From Planctomycetaceae bacterium (GTDB taxonomy: Bacteria; Planctomycetota; Planctomycetia; Pirellulales; Thermoguttaceae): 8,571 nucleotides of DNA. Within the stretch, counting starts at the first letter, position 1. The number at the start of each line of letters is the position of its first letter. A program made the position numbers and the translations under genes. Below are positions 1-6,624 of the stretch, piece after piece. The notes beneath the pieces are model-generated. The model was given only the letters and a program-made list of their open reading frames with translations, did not search any database and was not told the DNA's origin. Where the stretch lies: positions 1-8,571 of the forward strand of contig WRMR01000196.1 of assembly GCA_009776995.1 (NCBI GenBank), in the 5' to 3' direction.

Positions 1-2
1 AG

Positions 3-572
3 GAGGACGATTGGAAAACACAGCTTCTTTCCGCGCTCGATTTTCCGATCCAAGAAGACGATGATTTTCTGTTCGGATGGAACGTTAATCTTTTCACTTG
101 GATTTGGAATCTCTTCGAAGAATCGGATCGCGAGAGTCCGGTTCGTGCAAAATATATTGATTTCCTGTTCACTCACGGCGAAGTTCCCGGTGAATATTTT
201 GAGGAAGGAATCCCCGAACTCCAACAGAACGAAGAAGATGATGCTGAGGTGGAAGAAGACAACGACGATGATGAATCCGTTCAAATTCCGTGCTGGAAGT
301 GTGTCTTAAGGCAACCGTTGGTTCCTGATGTTCCGGCATGGGCTGCTTGGAATCGCATTCCTTGCAGTGTTACGGATTATTTGGCTCCGTGGTTCGTTTT
401 TCACCTGGAGCAGGATGAAGCCGTGCGACTTGCACTTGCGGAACAGTCCCGCTGTTATTCCCTCGCTCCCGAAGTTTTTGAGGTGATTCCTTTGGGCGAA
501 TATCCAGTTCCCTGTCCCCACGTCCTCGGAATGGGGGCAAGAGAACAAACAAATCCCACTCTGGAAACCTGA
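3..572 (+). CDS. Partial hypothetical acidic protein, 5' end outside the window
   Basis: The frame is open from base 3 to a TGA at 570-572, giving the last 189 residues of a longer protein whose start lies before the window. I do not recognise the family. Visible features are a Trp-rich segment (WNVNLFTWIWNLFEE, about residues 27-41), a very acidic stretch at about residues 75-93 (EEDDAEVEEDNDDDES), and a Cys pair CWKC shortly after it. The last ~18 residues read unlike the rest. In the +1 frame from about base 520 the translation continues plausibly as SSEWGQENKQIPLWKPERL and on past 600. A CCCC run (516-519) and a GGGGG run (533-537) are the obvious frameshift sites. The real C-terminus may therefore be longer, or the gene may be broken. 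Its orientation is opposite to the phage genes, which fits host DNA beside the prophage. No function is proposed. Confidence 0.6.
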   Translation, partial: EDDWKTQLLSALDFPIQEDDDFLFGWNVNLFTWIWNLFEESDRESPVRAKYIDFLFTHGEVPGEYFEEGIPELQQNEEDDAEVEEDNDDDESVQIPCWKCVLRQPLVPDVPAWAAWNRIPCSVTDYLAPWFVFHLEQDEAVRLALAEQSRCYSLAPEVFEVIPLGEYPVPCPHVLGMGAREQTNPTLET

Positions 573-755
573 ACGTCTGCCCGATTTGGGACACAAAATC
601 GGTGAAATCATCGCCGAAACGGCCCAAACAGCCGATAAAACCATCACAACAACCTTGAACCCTGTCTATTCCAGCTCGGAGTTATCAAGAAACGCCAACT
701 GCCCTGCCAATGGTCAATCGACAGAGCGGTTATCGTGTTCATGTAGCAACTGTTA
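573..755. other. Gene-poor stretch, probable host/prophage boundary
   Basis: No convincing complete gene lies between the stop of the left-edge gene and the stop of the integrase remnant. The first ~70 bases can be read in the +1 frame as a continuation of the left-edge protein (KPERLPDLGHKIGEIIAETA). That frame then runs on as unconvincing low-complexity sequence into the antisense of the integrase tail. Phage attachment sites commonly lie beside the integrase gene, so an att site could be here, but I see no tRNA-like sequence. The other prophage end is not in the window to supply a matching core. Three GTTATC hexamers occur at 681, 729 and 752; they may be chance. Confidence 0.35.
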
Positions 756-875
756 TCACGCCTTCTCATCTTTTTTCACCGTCAAGCCCGGCAGGGATTT
801 GATGGCGTCGGCTTGTTCTTGGGCGTTGATGTGGGTGTAGATTTGCATGGTCAACTTGATGTCGGAGTGCCCTTC
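756..875 (-). pseudogene. 3' remnant of a tyrosine-recombinase (phage integrase) gene
   Basis: The final ~38 codons of the minus-strand frame encode GHSDIKLTMQIYTH and then INAQEQADAIKSLPGL. The G-H-S/T-x-I-x-x-T-x-x-x-Y-T-H pattern is the last catalytic box of phage-type integrases: His is a conserved active-site residue and Tyr153 of the fused frame would be the nucleophile. The catalytic domain's first Arg, the His-x-x-Arg box and the whole N-terminal DNA-binding region are missing (about 300 or more residues expected), so the remnant cannot recombine DNA. The exact junction is uncertain by a few codons (roughly 869-890). Its position at the left end of the phage genes fits an integrase lying next to an attachment site. 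Confidence 0.75.
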
Positions 876-1295
876 TTCAATCTCACACGCTTTGGGCTGG
901 GATGACGAACTCTCAACATACACCCGTGCGACGGTCATACCGGAGACACACGCCCGAACCACACAGCCCGGTGCCGCCGGTTCCTGCACGACAACGAACT
1001 TGCCCTTGTGCCGCTCCATGGGAGTGACGCCTCGAAGTACCGGCGTCTGCTGAAATGCGTCCGGCTCGTTGCGCGGGTCAAAGGCTGGGCCTTCAATGCC
1101 GAGTATCTCGAACTGCTCCAGAGGATAGCCGGTTTCATTGCGCACCAGAACGTGGTGGCCTTGTTCACTGCGAACCTGCGATGGCTTGCCCTGCGAGCGC
1201 ATGTTGGCAATCGCCGCGTCCAGCATGGCGTTATATGCCGTCGCCGGGATAACAAGCGGGTCGCCGCTCTTGACTTTACGAAAAGCATCTGTCAT
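756..1295 (-). CDS. Phage structural-type protein fused in frame to a tyrosine recombinase C-terminus
   Basis: The 179-residue frame starts at ATG 1295-1293. Residues 1-~140 begin MTDAFRKVKSGDPLVIPA followed by YNAMLDAAIA. From memory this resembles small uncharacterised proteins of planctomycete prophages that lie among virion genes. The middle part (KFVVVQEPAAPGCVVRACVSGMT, split as residues 99-110 and 111-121) looks like a beta-rich domain. From about residue 142 the sequence changes abruptly to GHSDIKLTMQIYTH, the classic end of a tyrosine recombinase with catalytic Tyr153, followed by AQEQADAIKSLPGL. The normal C-terminus of the structural protein is therefore replaced. The start has no Shine-Dalgarno sequence: a T-rich run (complement of 1296-1310) precedes the ATG. 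A functional product is doubtful, and the fusion looks like a deletion scar. The upstream phage gene (2982-2155) is separated from it by the inserted DUF1080 gene. Confidence 0.65.
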   Translation of the reverse strand: MTDAFRKVKSGDPLVIPATAYNAMLDAAIANMRSQGKPSQVRSEQGHHVLVRNETGYPLEQFEILGIEGPAFDPRNEPDAFQQTPVLRGVTPMERHKGKFVVVQEPAAPGCVVRACVSGMTVARVYVESSSSQPKACEIEEGHSDIKLTMQIYTHINAQEQADAIKSLPGLTVKKDEKA

Positions 1296-1412
1296 AAGAA
1301 AAAAAGAAAAAGTTGCGAAAACGGCCTATCGCGTGAATCTCGACCATCATGTATAATGTTCAATGAAAGATGTCCACTGGTCACGACAAACCTACTATCA
1401 CAGGGTAAAATC
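1296..1412 (+). promoter_or_regulatory. Intergenic region with a candidate promoter for the DUF1080 gene
   Basis: This 117-bp gap separates the divergent starts of the minus-strand structural-type gene and the plus-strand DUF1080 gene. A perfect sigma-70 type -10 box, TATAAT, lies at 1352-1357, about 55 bases upstream of the ATG at 1413. The hexamer 17 bases before it (TCGCGT, 1329-1334) is a poor -35 box, so the call rests on the -10 alone. An A-rich run (1296-1318) precedes it. A modest Shine-Dalgarno sequence AGGG (1402-1405) stands 7 bases before the ATG. If real, the promoter lets the cargo gene be expressed independently of phage late transcription. Confidence 0.35.
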
Positions 1413-2150
1413 ATGTTACAATTCGTTGCACTTCTATTGACGAGCTTATGCTTTGCTACAGAAAACCAAGAGCAAGGAAACGAATGGAAGCCGTTATTCA
1501 ATGGCAAAGACCTTTCGGGCTGGCACGTTTCATGCCTGCCGCAAGATTCTGAAAAAGTGTTCTGGTCGGTTGAAGACGGTGCCATTCTCTGTCATTCGAT
1601 AGGCCGGAAAGATCATAATTACGTGTGGTTGATGACAGACCGGGAGTTTCAGGATTTTGAACTCCGCCTCAAATTTCAGGCTTATTCCGACTCGCCCGGC
1701 AATAGCGGTTTGCAATTCCGCAGTCGATTTGACAAGACTGATGGTGACGGTTGGCTGAATGGGCCGCAGATTGACATCCATCCTCCCAAGCCCATGTCCT
1801 GGCGCACGGGATTGATCTATGATGAGACCAGGGGCGAACAACGTTGGGTCTTTCCCAGTTTGAAAGACTCGGCCATGCCGGGCGAATTTGAACCCAAAGA
1901 GCATGTGATGAAATACGCCGAAGACAGTGATGCCTGGAATGAACTGACGTTGATTTGCAAGGGAATGCAAATCAAAACGATTGTCAACGGAATCGTTCGT
2001 GCCGATTGGGATGCAACAGGCGTATTCGACAATGAATTCCACCGCAAGCATAACGTCGGACAAAAAGGACACTTCGCACTGCAATTGCATAGTGGCGATG
2101 AACTACGAATCAAATTCAAGGACATCGAAATCAAGGAAATCAAGAAATAG
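1413..2150 (+). CDS. Secreted DUF1080 / 3-keto-disaccharide hydrolase family protein
   Basis: The protein has 245 residues if started at the ATG at 1413. The frame is open further upstream, but this start has an AGGG ribosome site 7 bases before it and places a signal peptide (LQFVALLLTSLCFA, residues 2-15) at the N-terminus, with likely cleavage after CFA. The rest is a full-length DUF1080 (PF06439) concanavalin-like domain: W-K-P-LFNGKDLSGW at 25-37, DFELRLKFQ at 81-89, NSGLQFRS at 97-104, GPQIDI at 117-122, and the closing strand GHFALQLHSGDELRIKF at 219-235. Characterised members hydrolyse 3-keto-glycosides made by a partner dehydrogenase. No such dehydrogenase is in the window, so substrate and exact reaction are unknown. 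It would act in the periplasm or outside the cell. The gene is inserted antisense among phage genes, and its TAG is 4 bp from the stop of the converging phage gene. Confidence 0.9.
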   Translation: MLQFVALLLTSLCFATENQEQGNEWKPLFNGKDLSGWHVSCLPQDSEKVFWSVEDGAILCHSIGRKDHNYVWLMTDREFQDFELRLKFQAYSDSPGNSGLQFRSRFDKTDGDGWLNGPQIDIHPPKPMSWRTGLIYDETRGEQRWVFPSLKDSAMPGEFEPKEHVMKYAEDSDAWNELTLICKGMQIKTIVNGIVRADWDATGVFDNEFHRKHNVGQKGHFALQLHSGDELRIKFKDIEIKEIKK

Positions 2151-2154
2151 AGGA

Positions 2155-2982
2155 TCACCAGCCGATACCCAGTGACGCGAAATTAAGATAGGGATAAACT
2201 TGTTCAACATAAACGCCGACGGGTCGTTTGACGAGTGAACCGGCGTTGTTGTCGGTCTGGTCTTCGTAACGCACCCAAATATAAGCCCAGCCGGGCTTCC
2301 AGATGGGGCCGATGTCACCGACCCAGATGTCCCACATGTTCGGGCTGACGGCGAAGCGATAGGTCAGTTCGACCCAACGCTCGCTGCCTTTGTAGGAGCC
2401 GGAAGTGCCGAGAAAACGCACTTCATCCGCCGCGAAACCACGAAACGGATAACCATTCACGCGGCCATACGCCCGGTTGATGAATGAGATGTAATTCGAG
2501 GTCACGAACTCCGGCGGGAAGTAATGGGTTTCGGAAAACGTACTCACGGCCACATCAAGGTCAACTCCGTCAACCGAGTCCTTTGTGACGCCGATCAAGC
2601 CGCCGAAATACGGAGCGCGACGACCCGGTGGTGCATAGACGCCGATAGTGCGGAAACTGTGCAAGAACTTCTGCTGTGTGCCGGAGATTTCAAACTGAAA
2701 CGAAGACGCAGGCCATTGTTCCTGATTCTCGTTGTTATTTCGCGTGATATGGCCGTAAGAAACAACCGCCTCCCATGCCGTATGCGCGACACGCTGAATC
2801 TCCGTGTCCTTGAGTACCCACGTCCGAAACGTCTCGTCCACGAAGCCCAGAAACGCATTGACGGCCTGATCGTAATTGTCGGTTCCCATGATCATATACG
2901 TTCGGGTTGCACCGCTCTGTTCGCCGTTGAATCCCAACTGGATTTCAGGCGAGTCCCAGCGTTCTTCAATTGTCATTGCCAT
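2155..2982 (-). CDS. Uncharacterised prophage protein, probable virion component
   Basis: The 275-residue protein begins at ATG 2982-2980, with a GGAG ribosome site (complement of 2990-2993) 7 bases before it. A second ATG two codons later is also possible. I do not recognise a named domain. It has no signal peptide or membrane segment and is rich in aromatic and beta-prone residues, for example WVELTYRFAVSPNMWDIWVG at about 203-222, as in many phage structural proteins. It lies directly downstream of the tape measure gene and on the same strand, where tail-tip or baseplate proteins are normally encoded, so a virion role is inferred from position. A start-proximal motif MGTDNYDQAVNAFLGFV (about 32-48) could be used to find relatives. 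The reading frame is intact. Its stop is 4 bp from the stop of the opposing DUF1080 gene. Confidence 0.7.
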   Translation of the reverse strand: MAMTIEERWDSPEIQLGFNGEQSGATRTYMIMGTDNYDQAVNAFLGFVDETFRTWVLKDTEIQRVAHTAWEAVVSYGHITRNNNENQEQWPASSFQFEISGTQQKFLHSFRTIGVYAPPGRRAPYFGGLIGVTKDSVDGVDLDVAVSTFSETHYFPPEFVTSNYISFINRAYGRVNGYPFRGFAADEVRFLGTSGSYKGSERWVELTYRFAVSPNMWDIWVGDIGPIWKPGWAYIWVRYEDQTDNNAGSLVKRPVGVYVEQVYPYLNFASLGIGW

Positions 2983-2989
2983 TATCAGA

Positions 2990-3047
2990 CTCCAGGTTTC
3001 GGGCTTCAGACTTCAGGATGTCAGATATCAGGAATTTCCTGAAGTCT
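2990..3047. repeat. Degenerate heptamer array with an 11-bp inverted repeat after the tape measure gene
   Basis: Bases 2990-3017 are four head-to-tail variants of a 7-mer: CTCCAGG, TTTCGGG, CTTCAGA, CTTCAGG, followed by looser ATCAGG-type copies to about 3032. Overlapping this, AGACTTCAGGA (3008-3018) is perfectly complementary to TCCTGAAGTCT (3037-3047), with an 18-base loop. The right arm touches the first base of the tape measure stop codon. No T-run follows the stem in the direction of phage transcription, so a classical intrinsic terminator is not supported. An mRNA stem or a dispersed genomic repeat fits better. The ribosome site of the next phage gene (2990-2993) lies inside the array. 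Confidence 0.7.
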
Positions 3048-4567
3048 CAACCGAACGCAAGTGAGGTTGATTGTTTTGAATTTTTGATCAACTGCTTTGT
3101 GTTTTTCGCAGTCTCTTCCGTTGCCTTTGCCACGCGATCCATTGTGCCGCCGCCTTCGAGCCCGCGCACGGCGAAGGCGTTGAATGTACCCGCCGTCGAA
3201 ACCTTCTGCTCAACGTCCTTGTTACTCTTCTCGGCCTGGTTCATAAAGCTGACATAGCCGCTGTTGGCATCTTCGAGCCGTTTGGCCGCGTTTTCCAGTA
3301 CATCCTGCGCCGCAGAGATCGCATCACTGTCGCCGGTATGTTTCACAGAGTCATACTTTTTCGCGGCCTCGTCAAAGGCTTGCGTCGCGTTCCGCAATTC
3401 GTTCATGATCTTCGCATATTCCGCAGTGGCCACTTCGGTTTTCACATGTTCGATTTCTTTGGTTGTCTTTTCGACCGTGCGTGTATCACCTTGCTCTTTG
3501 GCATCGCCCAGTGTGATTGTCAAGTTCGAGAGTTTTTTACGTGCCTTTGCAAGGTCGAAGTCAATCTCAAACGTCCGCTCGTCACGAATGCTTTTCTCAC
3601 TGTCGTTTTTCATGCGATCGGATTCATTGTTGGCTTGATCAAGCCGCCGCGATACGTCGGCGAGAACACCTTTGGCAGTGCCTATCTCTTTCTCGTCGCC
3701 GCCTTGTTTGGCCGTTTCGTATTTTTGCGAGGCTTCGTCAAAGTCGCGTCTTGCACGGTCAAGACCGGCGGCGACTTTTGCCGCTTCCGCTTCACGGAGT
3801 TCCGCTTTCGCCTTCCGTACCTCTTCCTGAGCGGCGTCAATTCGGCCTTGATCGCCCGATTGGGCAACGGCCTCCACGTCAAAACGGGCATTGAGCAATC
3901 GCTTCTGTGCCTTCGCCACCGCGTAATCCTCGTCGGTATAATCGCGCGAGTCCGGCGAGAGGCCGAACGCCGCGTTTTTCTGATCGTTCGCCGCCTTCTC
4001 AAAGTCGATGCGAGACTTTTCAAGGTCAGCCTCAAGCTCGTCAATGCGTGCCTGAGACTCACGATTGCGCTCGTTACGTTCACGAGTGAAATCATCTTTT
4101 GTTTTCCTTCCTGATTCGTTGTCAGTGATTTTTCTTTCAAGTTCATTCCTTGCCTGTTGCCGTTGTTTGGCAAGTTCGTCCTTGCGTTTGGTTTCCTCTT
4201 CGCCGCCTGTGAGCCCAACCCAGTCCGTGAACTTCTTGATCCAGCCGAACACCGATTTGAACACCTCGACGATGGCATTCCAGAGCATTTCACCCGCCGC
4301 AATGAGTGTGTCAACGACAAAGTTCCACGCCTTCACAATCCAGTCGAAGACCGGTTGTACGTAGTCCTTGATGCTGTTCCAGATTGTCCCGAAGACAGTG
4401 ACCGTACTTGACCAAATGCCGATAAAGATTTTCGAGACGGATGACCAGATGCTTTGAAACCATACCGCTGTCTCTGCCCATGCAATTTTGAAAGCGTAAG
4501 TGATATATGCAAAAATATTCGAGAGGGTGGTTGACCAATCGTTCCAAATCGCATACATTGAATCCAA
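3047..4567 (-). CDS. Tail tape measure protein, C-terminal part after the in-frame stop
   Basis: This 506-codon frame (nominal start TTG at 4567-4565) is in the same reading frame as the N-terminal part, separated only by TAA at 4588-4586 and six sense codons. It is almost certainly the second half of one tape measure gene of about 1,180 codons. No ribosome site precedes the TTG, so independent translation is unlikely. Residues 1-117 are Trp-rich and hydrophobic (WSTTLSNIF, IWSSVSKIFIGIWSS, WNAIVEVFKSVFGWI), as in tape measure proteins. Residues ~123-195 form a charged coiled-coil-like segment, and 218-437 contain a fourfold helical repeat. The end, from about 475, reads TMDRVAKATEETAKNTKQL, typical of planctomycete phage tape measures. 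In a working phage the protein would span the tail tube and set its length. Confidence 0.8.
   Translation of the reverse strand: MDSMYAIWNDWSTTLSNIFAYITYAFKIAWAETAVWFQSIWSSVSKIFIGIWSSTVTVFGTIWNSIKDYVQPVFDWIVKAWNFVVDTLIAAGEMLWNAIVEVFKSVFGWIKKFTDWVGLTGGEEETKRKDELAKQRQQARNELERKITDNESGRKTKDDFTRERNERNRESQARIDELEADLEKSRIDFEKAANDQKNAAFGLSPDSRDYTDEDYAVAKAQKRLLNARFDVEAVAQSGDQGRIDAAQEEVRKAKAELREAEAAKVAAGLDRARRDFDEASQKYETAKQGGDEKEIGTAKGVLADVSRRLDQANNESDRMKNDSEKSIRDERTFEIDFDLAKARKKLSNLTITLGDAKEQGDTRTVEKTTKEIEHVKTEVATAEYAKIMNELRNATQAFDEAAKKYDSVKHTGDSDAISAAQDVLENAAKRLEDANSGYVSFMNQAEKSNKDVEQKVSTAGTFNAFAVRGLEGGGTMDRVAKATEETAKNTKQLIKNSKQSTSLAFG
3257..3916 (-). repeat. Internal duplication in the tape measure coiled coil
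   Basis: In the C-terminal part, residues 218-316 (nt 3916-3620) and 340-437 (nt 3550-3257) align along about 98 residues: AKAQKRLLNA with AKARKKLSNL, RRDFDEASQKYETAK with TQAFDEAAKKYDSVK, and VSRRLDQAN with AAKRLEDAN. Each half contains two smaller units with a Gly-Asp turn followed by a helix. The four turns are at SGDQGRIDAAQ (237-), GGDEKEIGTAK (289-), QGDTRTVEKTT (359-) and TGDSDAISAAQ (411-). The pattern suggests two rounds of duplication of a ~50-residue helical hairpin. Length change by repeat gain is expected for a protein whose length sets tail length. Confidence 0.7.
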
Positions 4568-4585
4568 CCAGCCACCGAACTGCTT

Positions 4586-4588
4586 TTA
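4586..4588 (-). other. In-frame TAA that splits the tape measure gene
   Basis: The minus-strand codons run GGC TGT CTC GCA ATA TAA AAG CAG TTC GGT GGC TGG TTG. The frame before and after the TAA is the same, and both sides are recognisable tape measure sequence with no frame change. The simplest explanation is a point nonsense mutation in a decaying prophage; a base-call error, or much less likely readthrough, is also possible. The same codon ends one intact partial reading frame only: TAA is used as a real stop elsewhere in the window (gene X), which speaks against recoding of TAA. Confidence 0.85.
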
Positions 4589-6592
4589 TATTGCGAGACA
4601 GCCCTTGTTCCACTCCAATTGGATGAGCTTCCACATTACGGAAGCGGCTCCCGCAAGATCGCCATTGGCTAACATGTCGCCCATCATTCCCATGTATTTT
4701 GAAAAGTCGCCGTACATGGTTTGAAGGCCGGAGCCGATCCAACCCAGAAACCACTTCGCTGATTCCATTGCCGTCATAAAAGCCGATTTGACCGAGTCGC
4801 CGAAGTATTGCCACAAGGCAACACCGGCGGCAACCGCCGCGCCGATACCAATGACAACCGGCAGTGCATAAGCCGCCATGCCCGCGAGTGCCGAAACGAC
4901 CGCCGGGATCGCCGTTGTTGCCAGTGCCGAAAGTTGAAACGCAACCGCCGCAATGCCCTGAGATAACAAGCCGGCAACATTAACGGATGTCACCGCCATG
5001 AGTCCGGCACGTAACCCGCGCAACAAAGATTGAGTGACAAAAATCGTTGCGTTCCATGATTTTTGGATGACCGCCATTGCCGTCAAACCTTTGGCGGCGA
5101 TGATGACGGATTTGATGCTGGATGCCACCGCGAGAAATCCGATTTTTGTCCCGGCAATTACGGTTGCAACTGACGATTTTGTGATTGCAACCGTCGCCGC
5201 CCACGCCGATTGAGCGGAAACAATGACGGTATTCCACCCGGATTTAATGGACGAAATGGCGGCAAGGAAGCCGTTTTTGAGGAAAACTGCCGTCCGGTTG
5301 GCATAACCGCGCACGAGCGATGGCATCGCCGCAAAAAATAACAGCAGTCCATTAAAACCTTGTTGCAGTGTGTTCGCTCCGGCGAGTTTAGAAAGCATGG
5401 CAATCATGCTGGTCAGTGTTTTATTGATCACACCTTGCATCCGGGCAAAGACGCCGGGTAATGCCACCGCCGTATTGAATAATCCGCCTGCCAGATGTTT
5501 GGCCAGGATTCCGGCGGTAGCACCCGCCGATGTTGCCATGCGCGAAAACGTGCCAAGCCCGCGCACCATGCCGAAAAGCGACACGGTGGATTTTATGATT
5601 TGCGTTGAAAACATCACTGCGCCGGTCGTGAGTGCCGCCATCATTCCAATGGGAGCAAGGGTGGCCATGCGAAGTATCCCGAACGCCGCCGCCAAGCCGT
5701 AAATGCCAATTGAAGTTACTTTTGCGATACCGCCAAGTGAAAGTAACGTAACACCAACCGCGCCGAGTGCCGCCACCGCCAATCCGGAAACGACGACCAC
5801 GGATTTATGTTCGCGCAGCCACGTACTGATCGCGGCAACGTTATCGGTGAAAAATTGCGTTACGGTACGCACCGCCGGAGCAACCGCCGAGCCGATGGCA
5901 AGACTGACGCCCATGAGTGCGGTTTTCATTTTGACGAATTCGCCGGTCAAGTCGGAAGCCGATTGTGCGTCCTCCTTCGATAGCGAAACGCCCAATTTCC
6001 GTGCTTCCTCACGCAGTTCGGCAATACCCTTACTGCCGGCGGCGATCATCGGCAGTAACTGTGTGCCGGATTTACCGAAAATGGCCAACGCCGTTGCCGC
6101 CCGGATGTTTTCGTCCTTGATGTCGCGCAGGCGTTCAAGTAAAATGAAAAATTGCTCTTCCGGCTTTTTGCCGTCGAGGTCGCCGAGAGTGAGACCCAAT
6201 TTTGCGAGTTTTTTTTCGGCACTCCCCAGTTCGTCGGCGGCACCGGAGAGCGTTTTTTGCATGCCCTTGATCGCCACCTCGACCGACTTGATGTCCGTCC
6301 CACAGATTTGCGCGGCATAAGAGATTTCAGACAACGCCTCGCTACCCATGCCGGTGCGGTAGGTCATTTTTTCGATCTGGTCGCCGAAGCTCGAAAACAC
6401 CTTCGCACCGGTTATGAACGGCAACGACAGCGCACCGGCAACCGCCATCGCCTTCATGCCCATGCCGCTGAGTTGCTGACTCCAGGCGTCCATGCGCTTG
6501 TTGATGGCGATGAGACCTTGCTGTAATTTGCTGTCGTCGGTAAAGACCTCAACGAAAGCGCGACCCGCGCGTATGTCACCTTGATTGGGCAT
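4586..6592 (-). CDS. Phage tail tape measure protein, N-terminal part (truncated by TAA)
   Basis: The 668-residue frame starts at ATG 6592-6590 with a strong AAGGAA ribosome site (complement of 6601-6606) 8 bases upstream. It carries the phage minor tail / tape measure core (PF10145-like): RAGRAFVEVFTDDSKLQQGL at ~8-27, a hydrophobic segment at ~47-62, and the conserved box IFGKSGTQLLPMI at 171-183. A long hydrophobic, Ala-rich region follows at ~265-600, with segments such as VVVVSGLAVAALGAVGVTLL (264-283) that could cross or line a membrane during DNA injection. Translation stops at an in-frame TAA, so the product lacks the coiled-coil half and would probably not assemble a normal tail. Upstream on this strand lies gene X, now separated from it by two inserted plus-strand genes. 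Confidence 0.88.
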   Translation of the reverse strand: MPNQGDIRAGRAFVEVFTDDSKLQQGLIAINKRMDAWSQQLSGMGMKAMAVAGALSLPFITGAKVFSSFGDQIEKMTYRTGMGSEALSEISYAAQICGTDIKSVEVAIKGMQKTLSGAADELGSAEKKLAKLGLTLGDLDGKKPEEQFFILLERLRDIKDENIRAATALAIFGKSGTQLLPMIAAGSKGIAELREEARKLGVSLSKEDAQSASDLTGEFVKMKTALMGVSLAIGSAVAPAVRTVTQFFTDNVAAISTWLREHKSVVVVSGLAVAALGAVGVTLLSLGGIAKVTSIGIYGLAAAFGILRMATLAPIGMMAALTTGAVMFSTQIIKSTVSLFGMVRGLGTFSRMATSAGATAGILAKHLAGGLFNTAVALPGVFARMQGVINKTLTSMIAMLSKLAGANTLQQGFNGLLLFFAAMPSLVRGYANRTAVFLKNGFLAAISSIKSGWNTVIVSAQSAWAATVAITKSSVATVIAGTKIGFLAVASSIKSVIIAAKGLTAMAVIQKSWNATIFVTQSLLRGLRAGLMAVTSVNVAGLLSQGIAAVAFQLSALATTAIPAVVSALAGMAAYALPVVIGIGAAVAAGVALWQYFGDSVKSAFMTAMESAKWFLGWIGSGLQTMYGDFSKYMGMMGDMLANGDLAGAASVMWKLIQLEWNKGCLAI

Positions 6593-6613
6593 AAAAACAA
6601 TTCCTTTTCACGA

Positions 6614-6619
6614 TGAGGA
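6614..6619 (+). promoter_or_regulatory. Ribosome binding site choosing the GH16 start
   Basis: TGAGGA lies 5 bases before the ATG at 6625, good spacing for a Shine-Dalgarno sequence. The in-frame ATG at 6613 overlaps this site and has only pyrimidine-rich sequence in front of it. The start at 6625 is therefore preferred. The context AAAATCATGTTAC (6619-6631) is identical over 13 bases to that at the DUF1080 start (1407-1419). Confidence 0.55.
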
Positions 6620-6624
6620 AAATC

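Noticed and set aside
681..757. Three GTTATC hexamers (681, 729, 752) as possible integrase arm-binding sites.
   Set aside because: A 6-mer three times in 77 bases with irregular spacing is weak, and no core site or second prophage end is visible.
1008..1412. The plus-strand DUF1080 frame is open back to an ATG at 1008.
   Set aside because: The extra 135 residues are antisense to the structural-type gene, lack domain similarity that I can see, and would bury the signal peptide that begins at 1413.
2524..3042. A 172-codon plus-strand open frame overlapping the 2155-2982 phage gene.
   Set aside because: Antisense shadow; its end is a translation of the heptamer repeat (RLQVSGF-type phantom peptide).
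3338..4114. A 258-codon plus-strand open frame antisense to the tape measure C-terminal part.
   Set aside because: It mirrors a long charged coiled-coil gene, has no recognisable domain and is explained by the codon bias of the opposite strand.
5703..6320. A 205-codon plus-strand open frame antisense to the tape measure N-terminal part.
   Set aside because: Ser/Ala/Pro-rich shadow of an Ala/Gly-rich gene; no ribosome site or domain.
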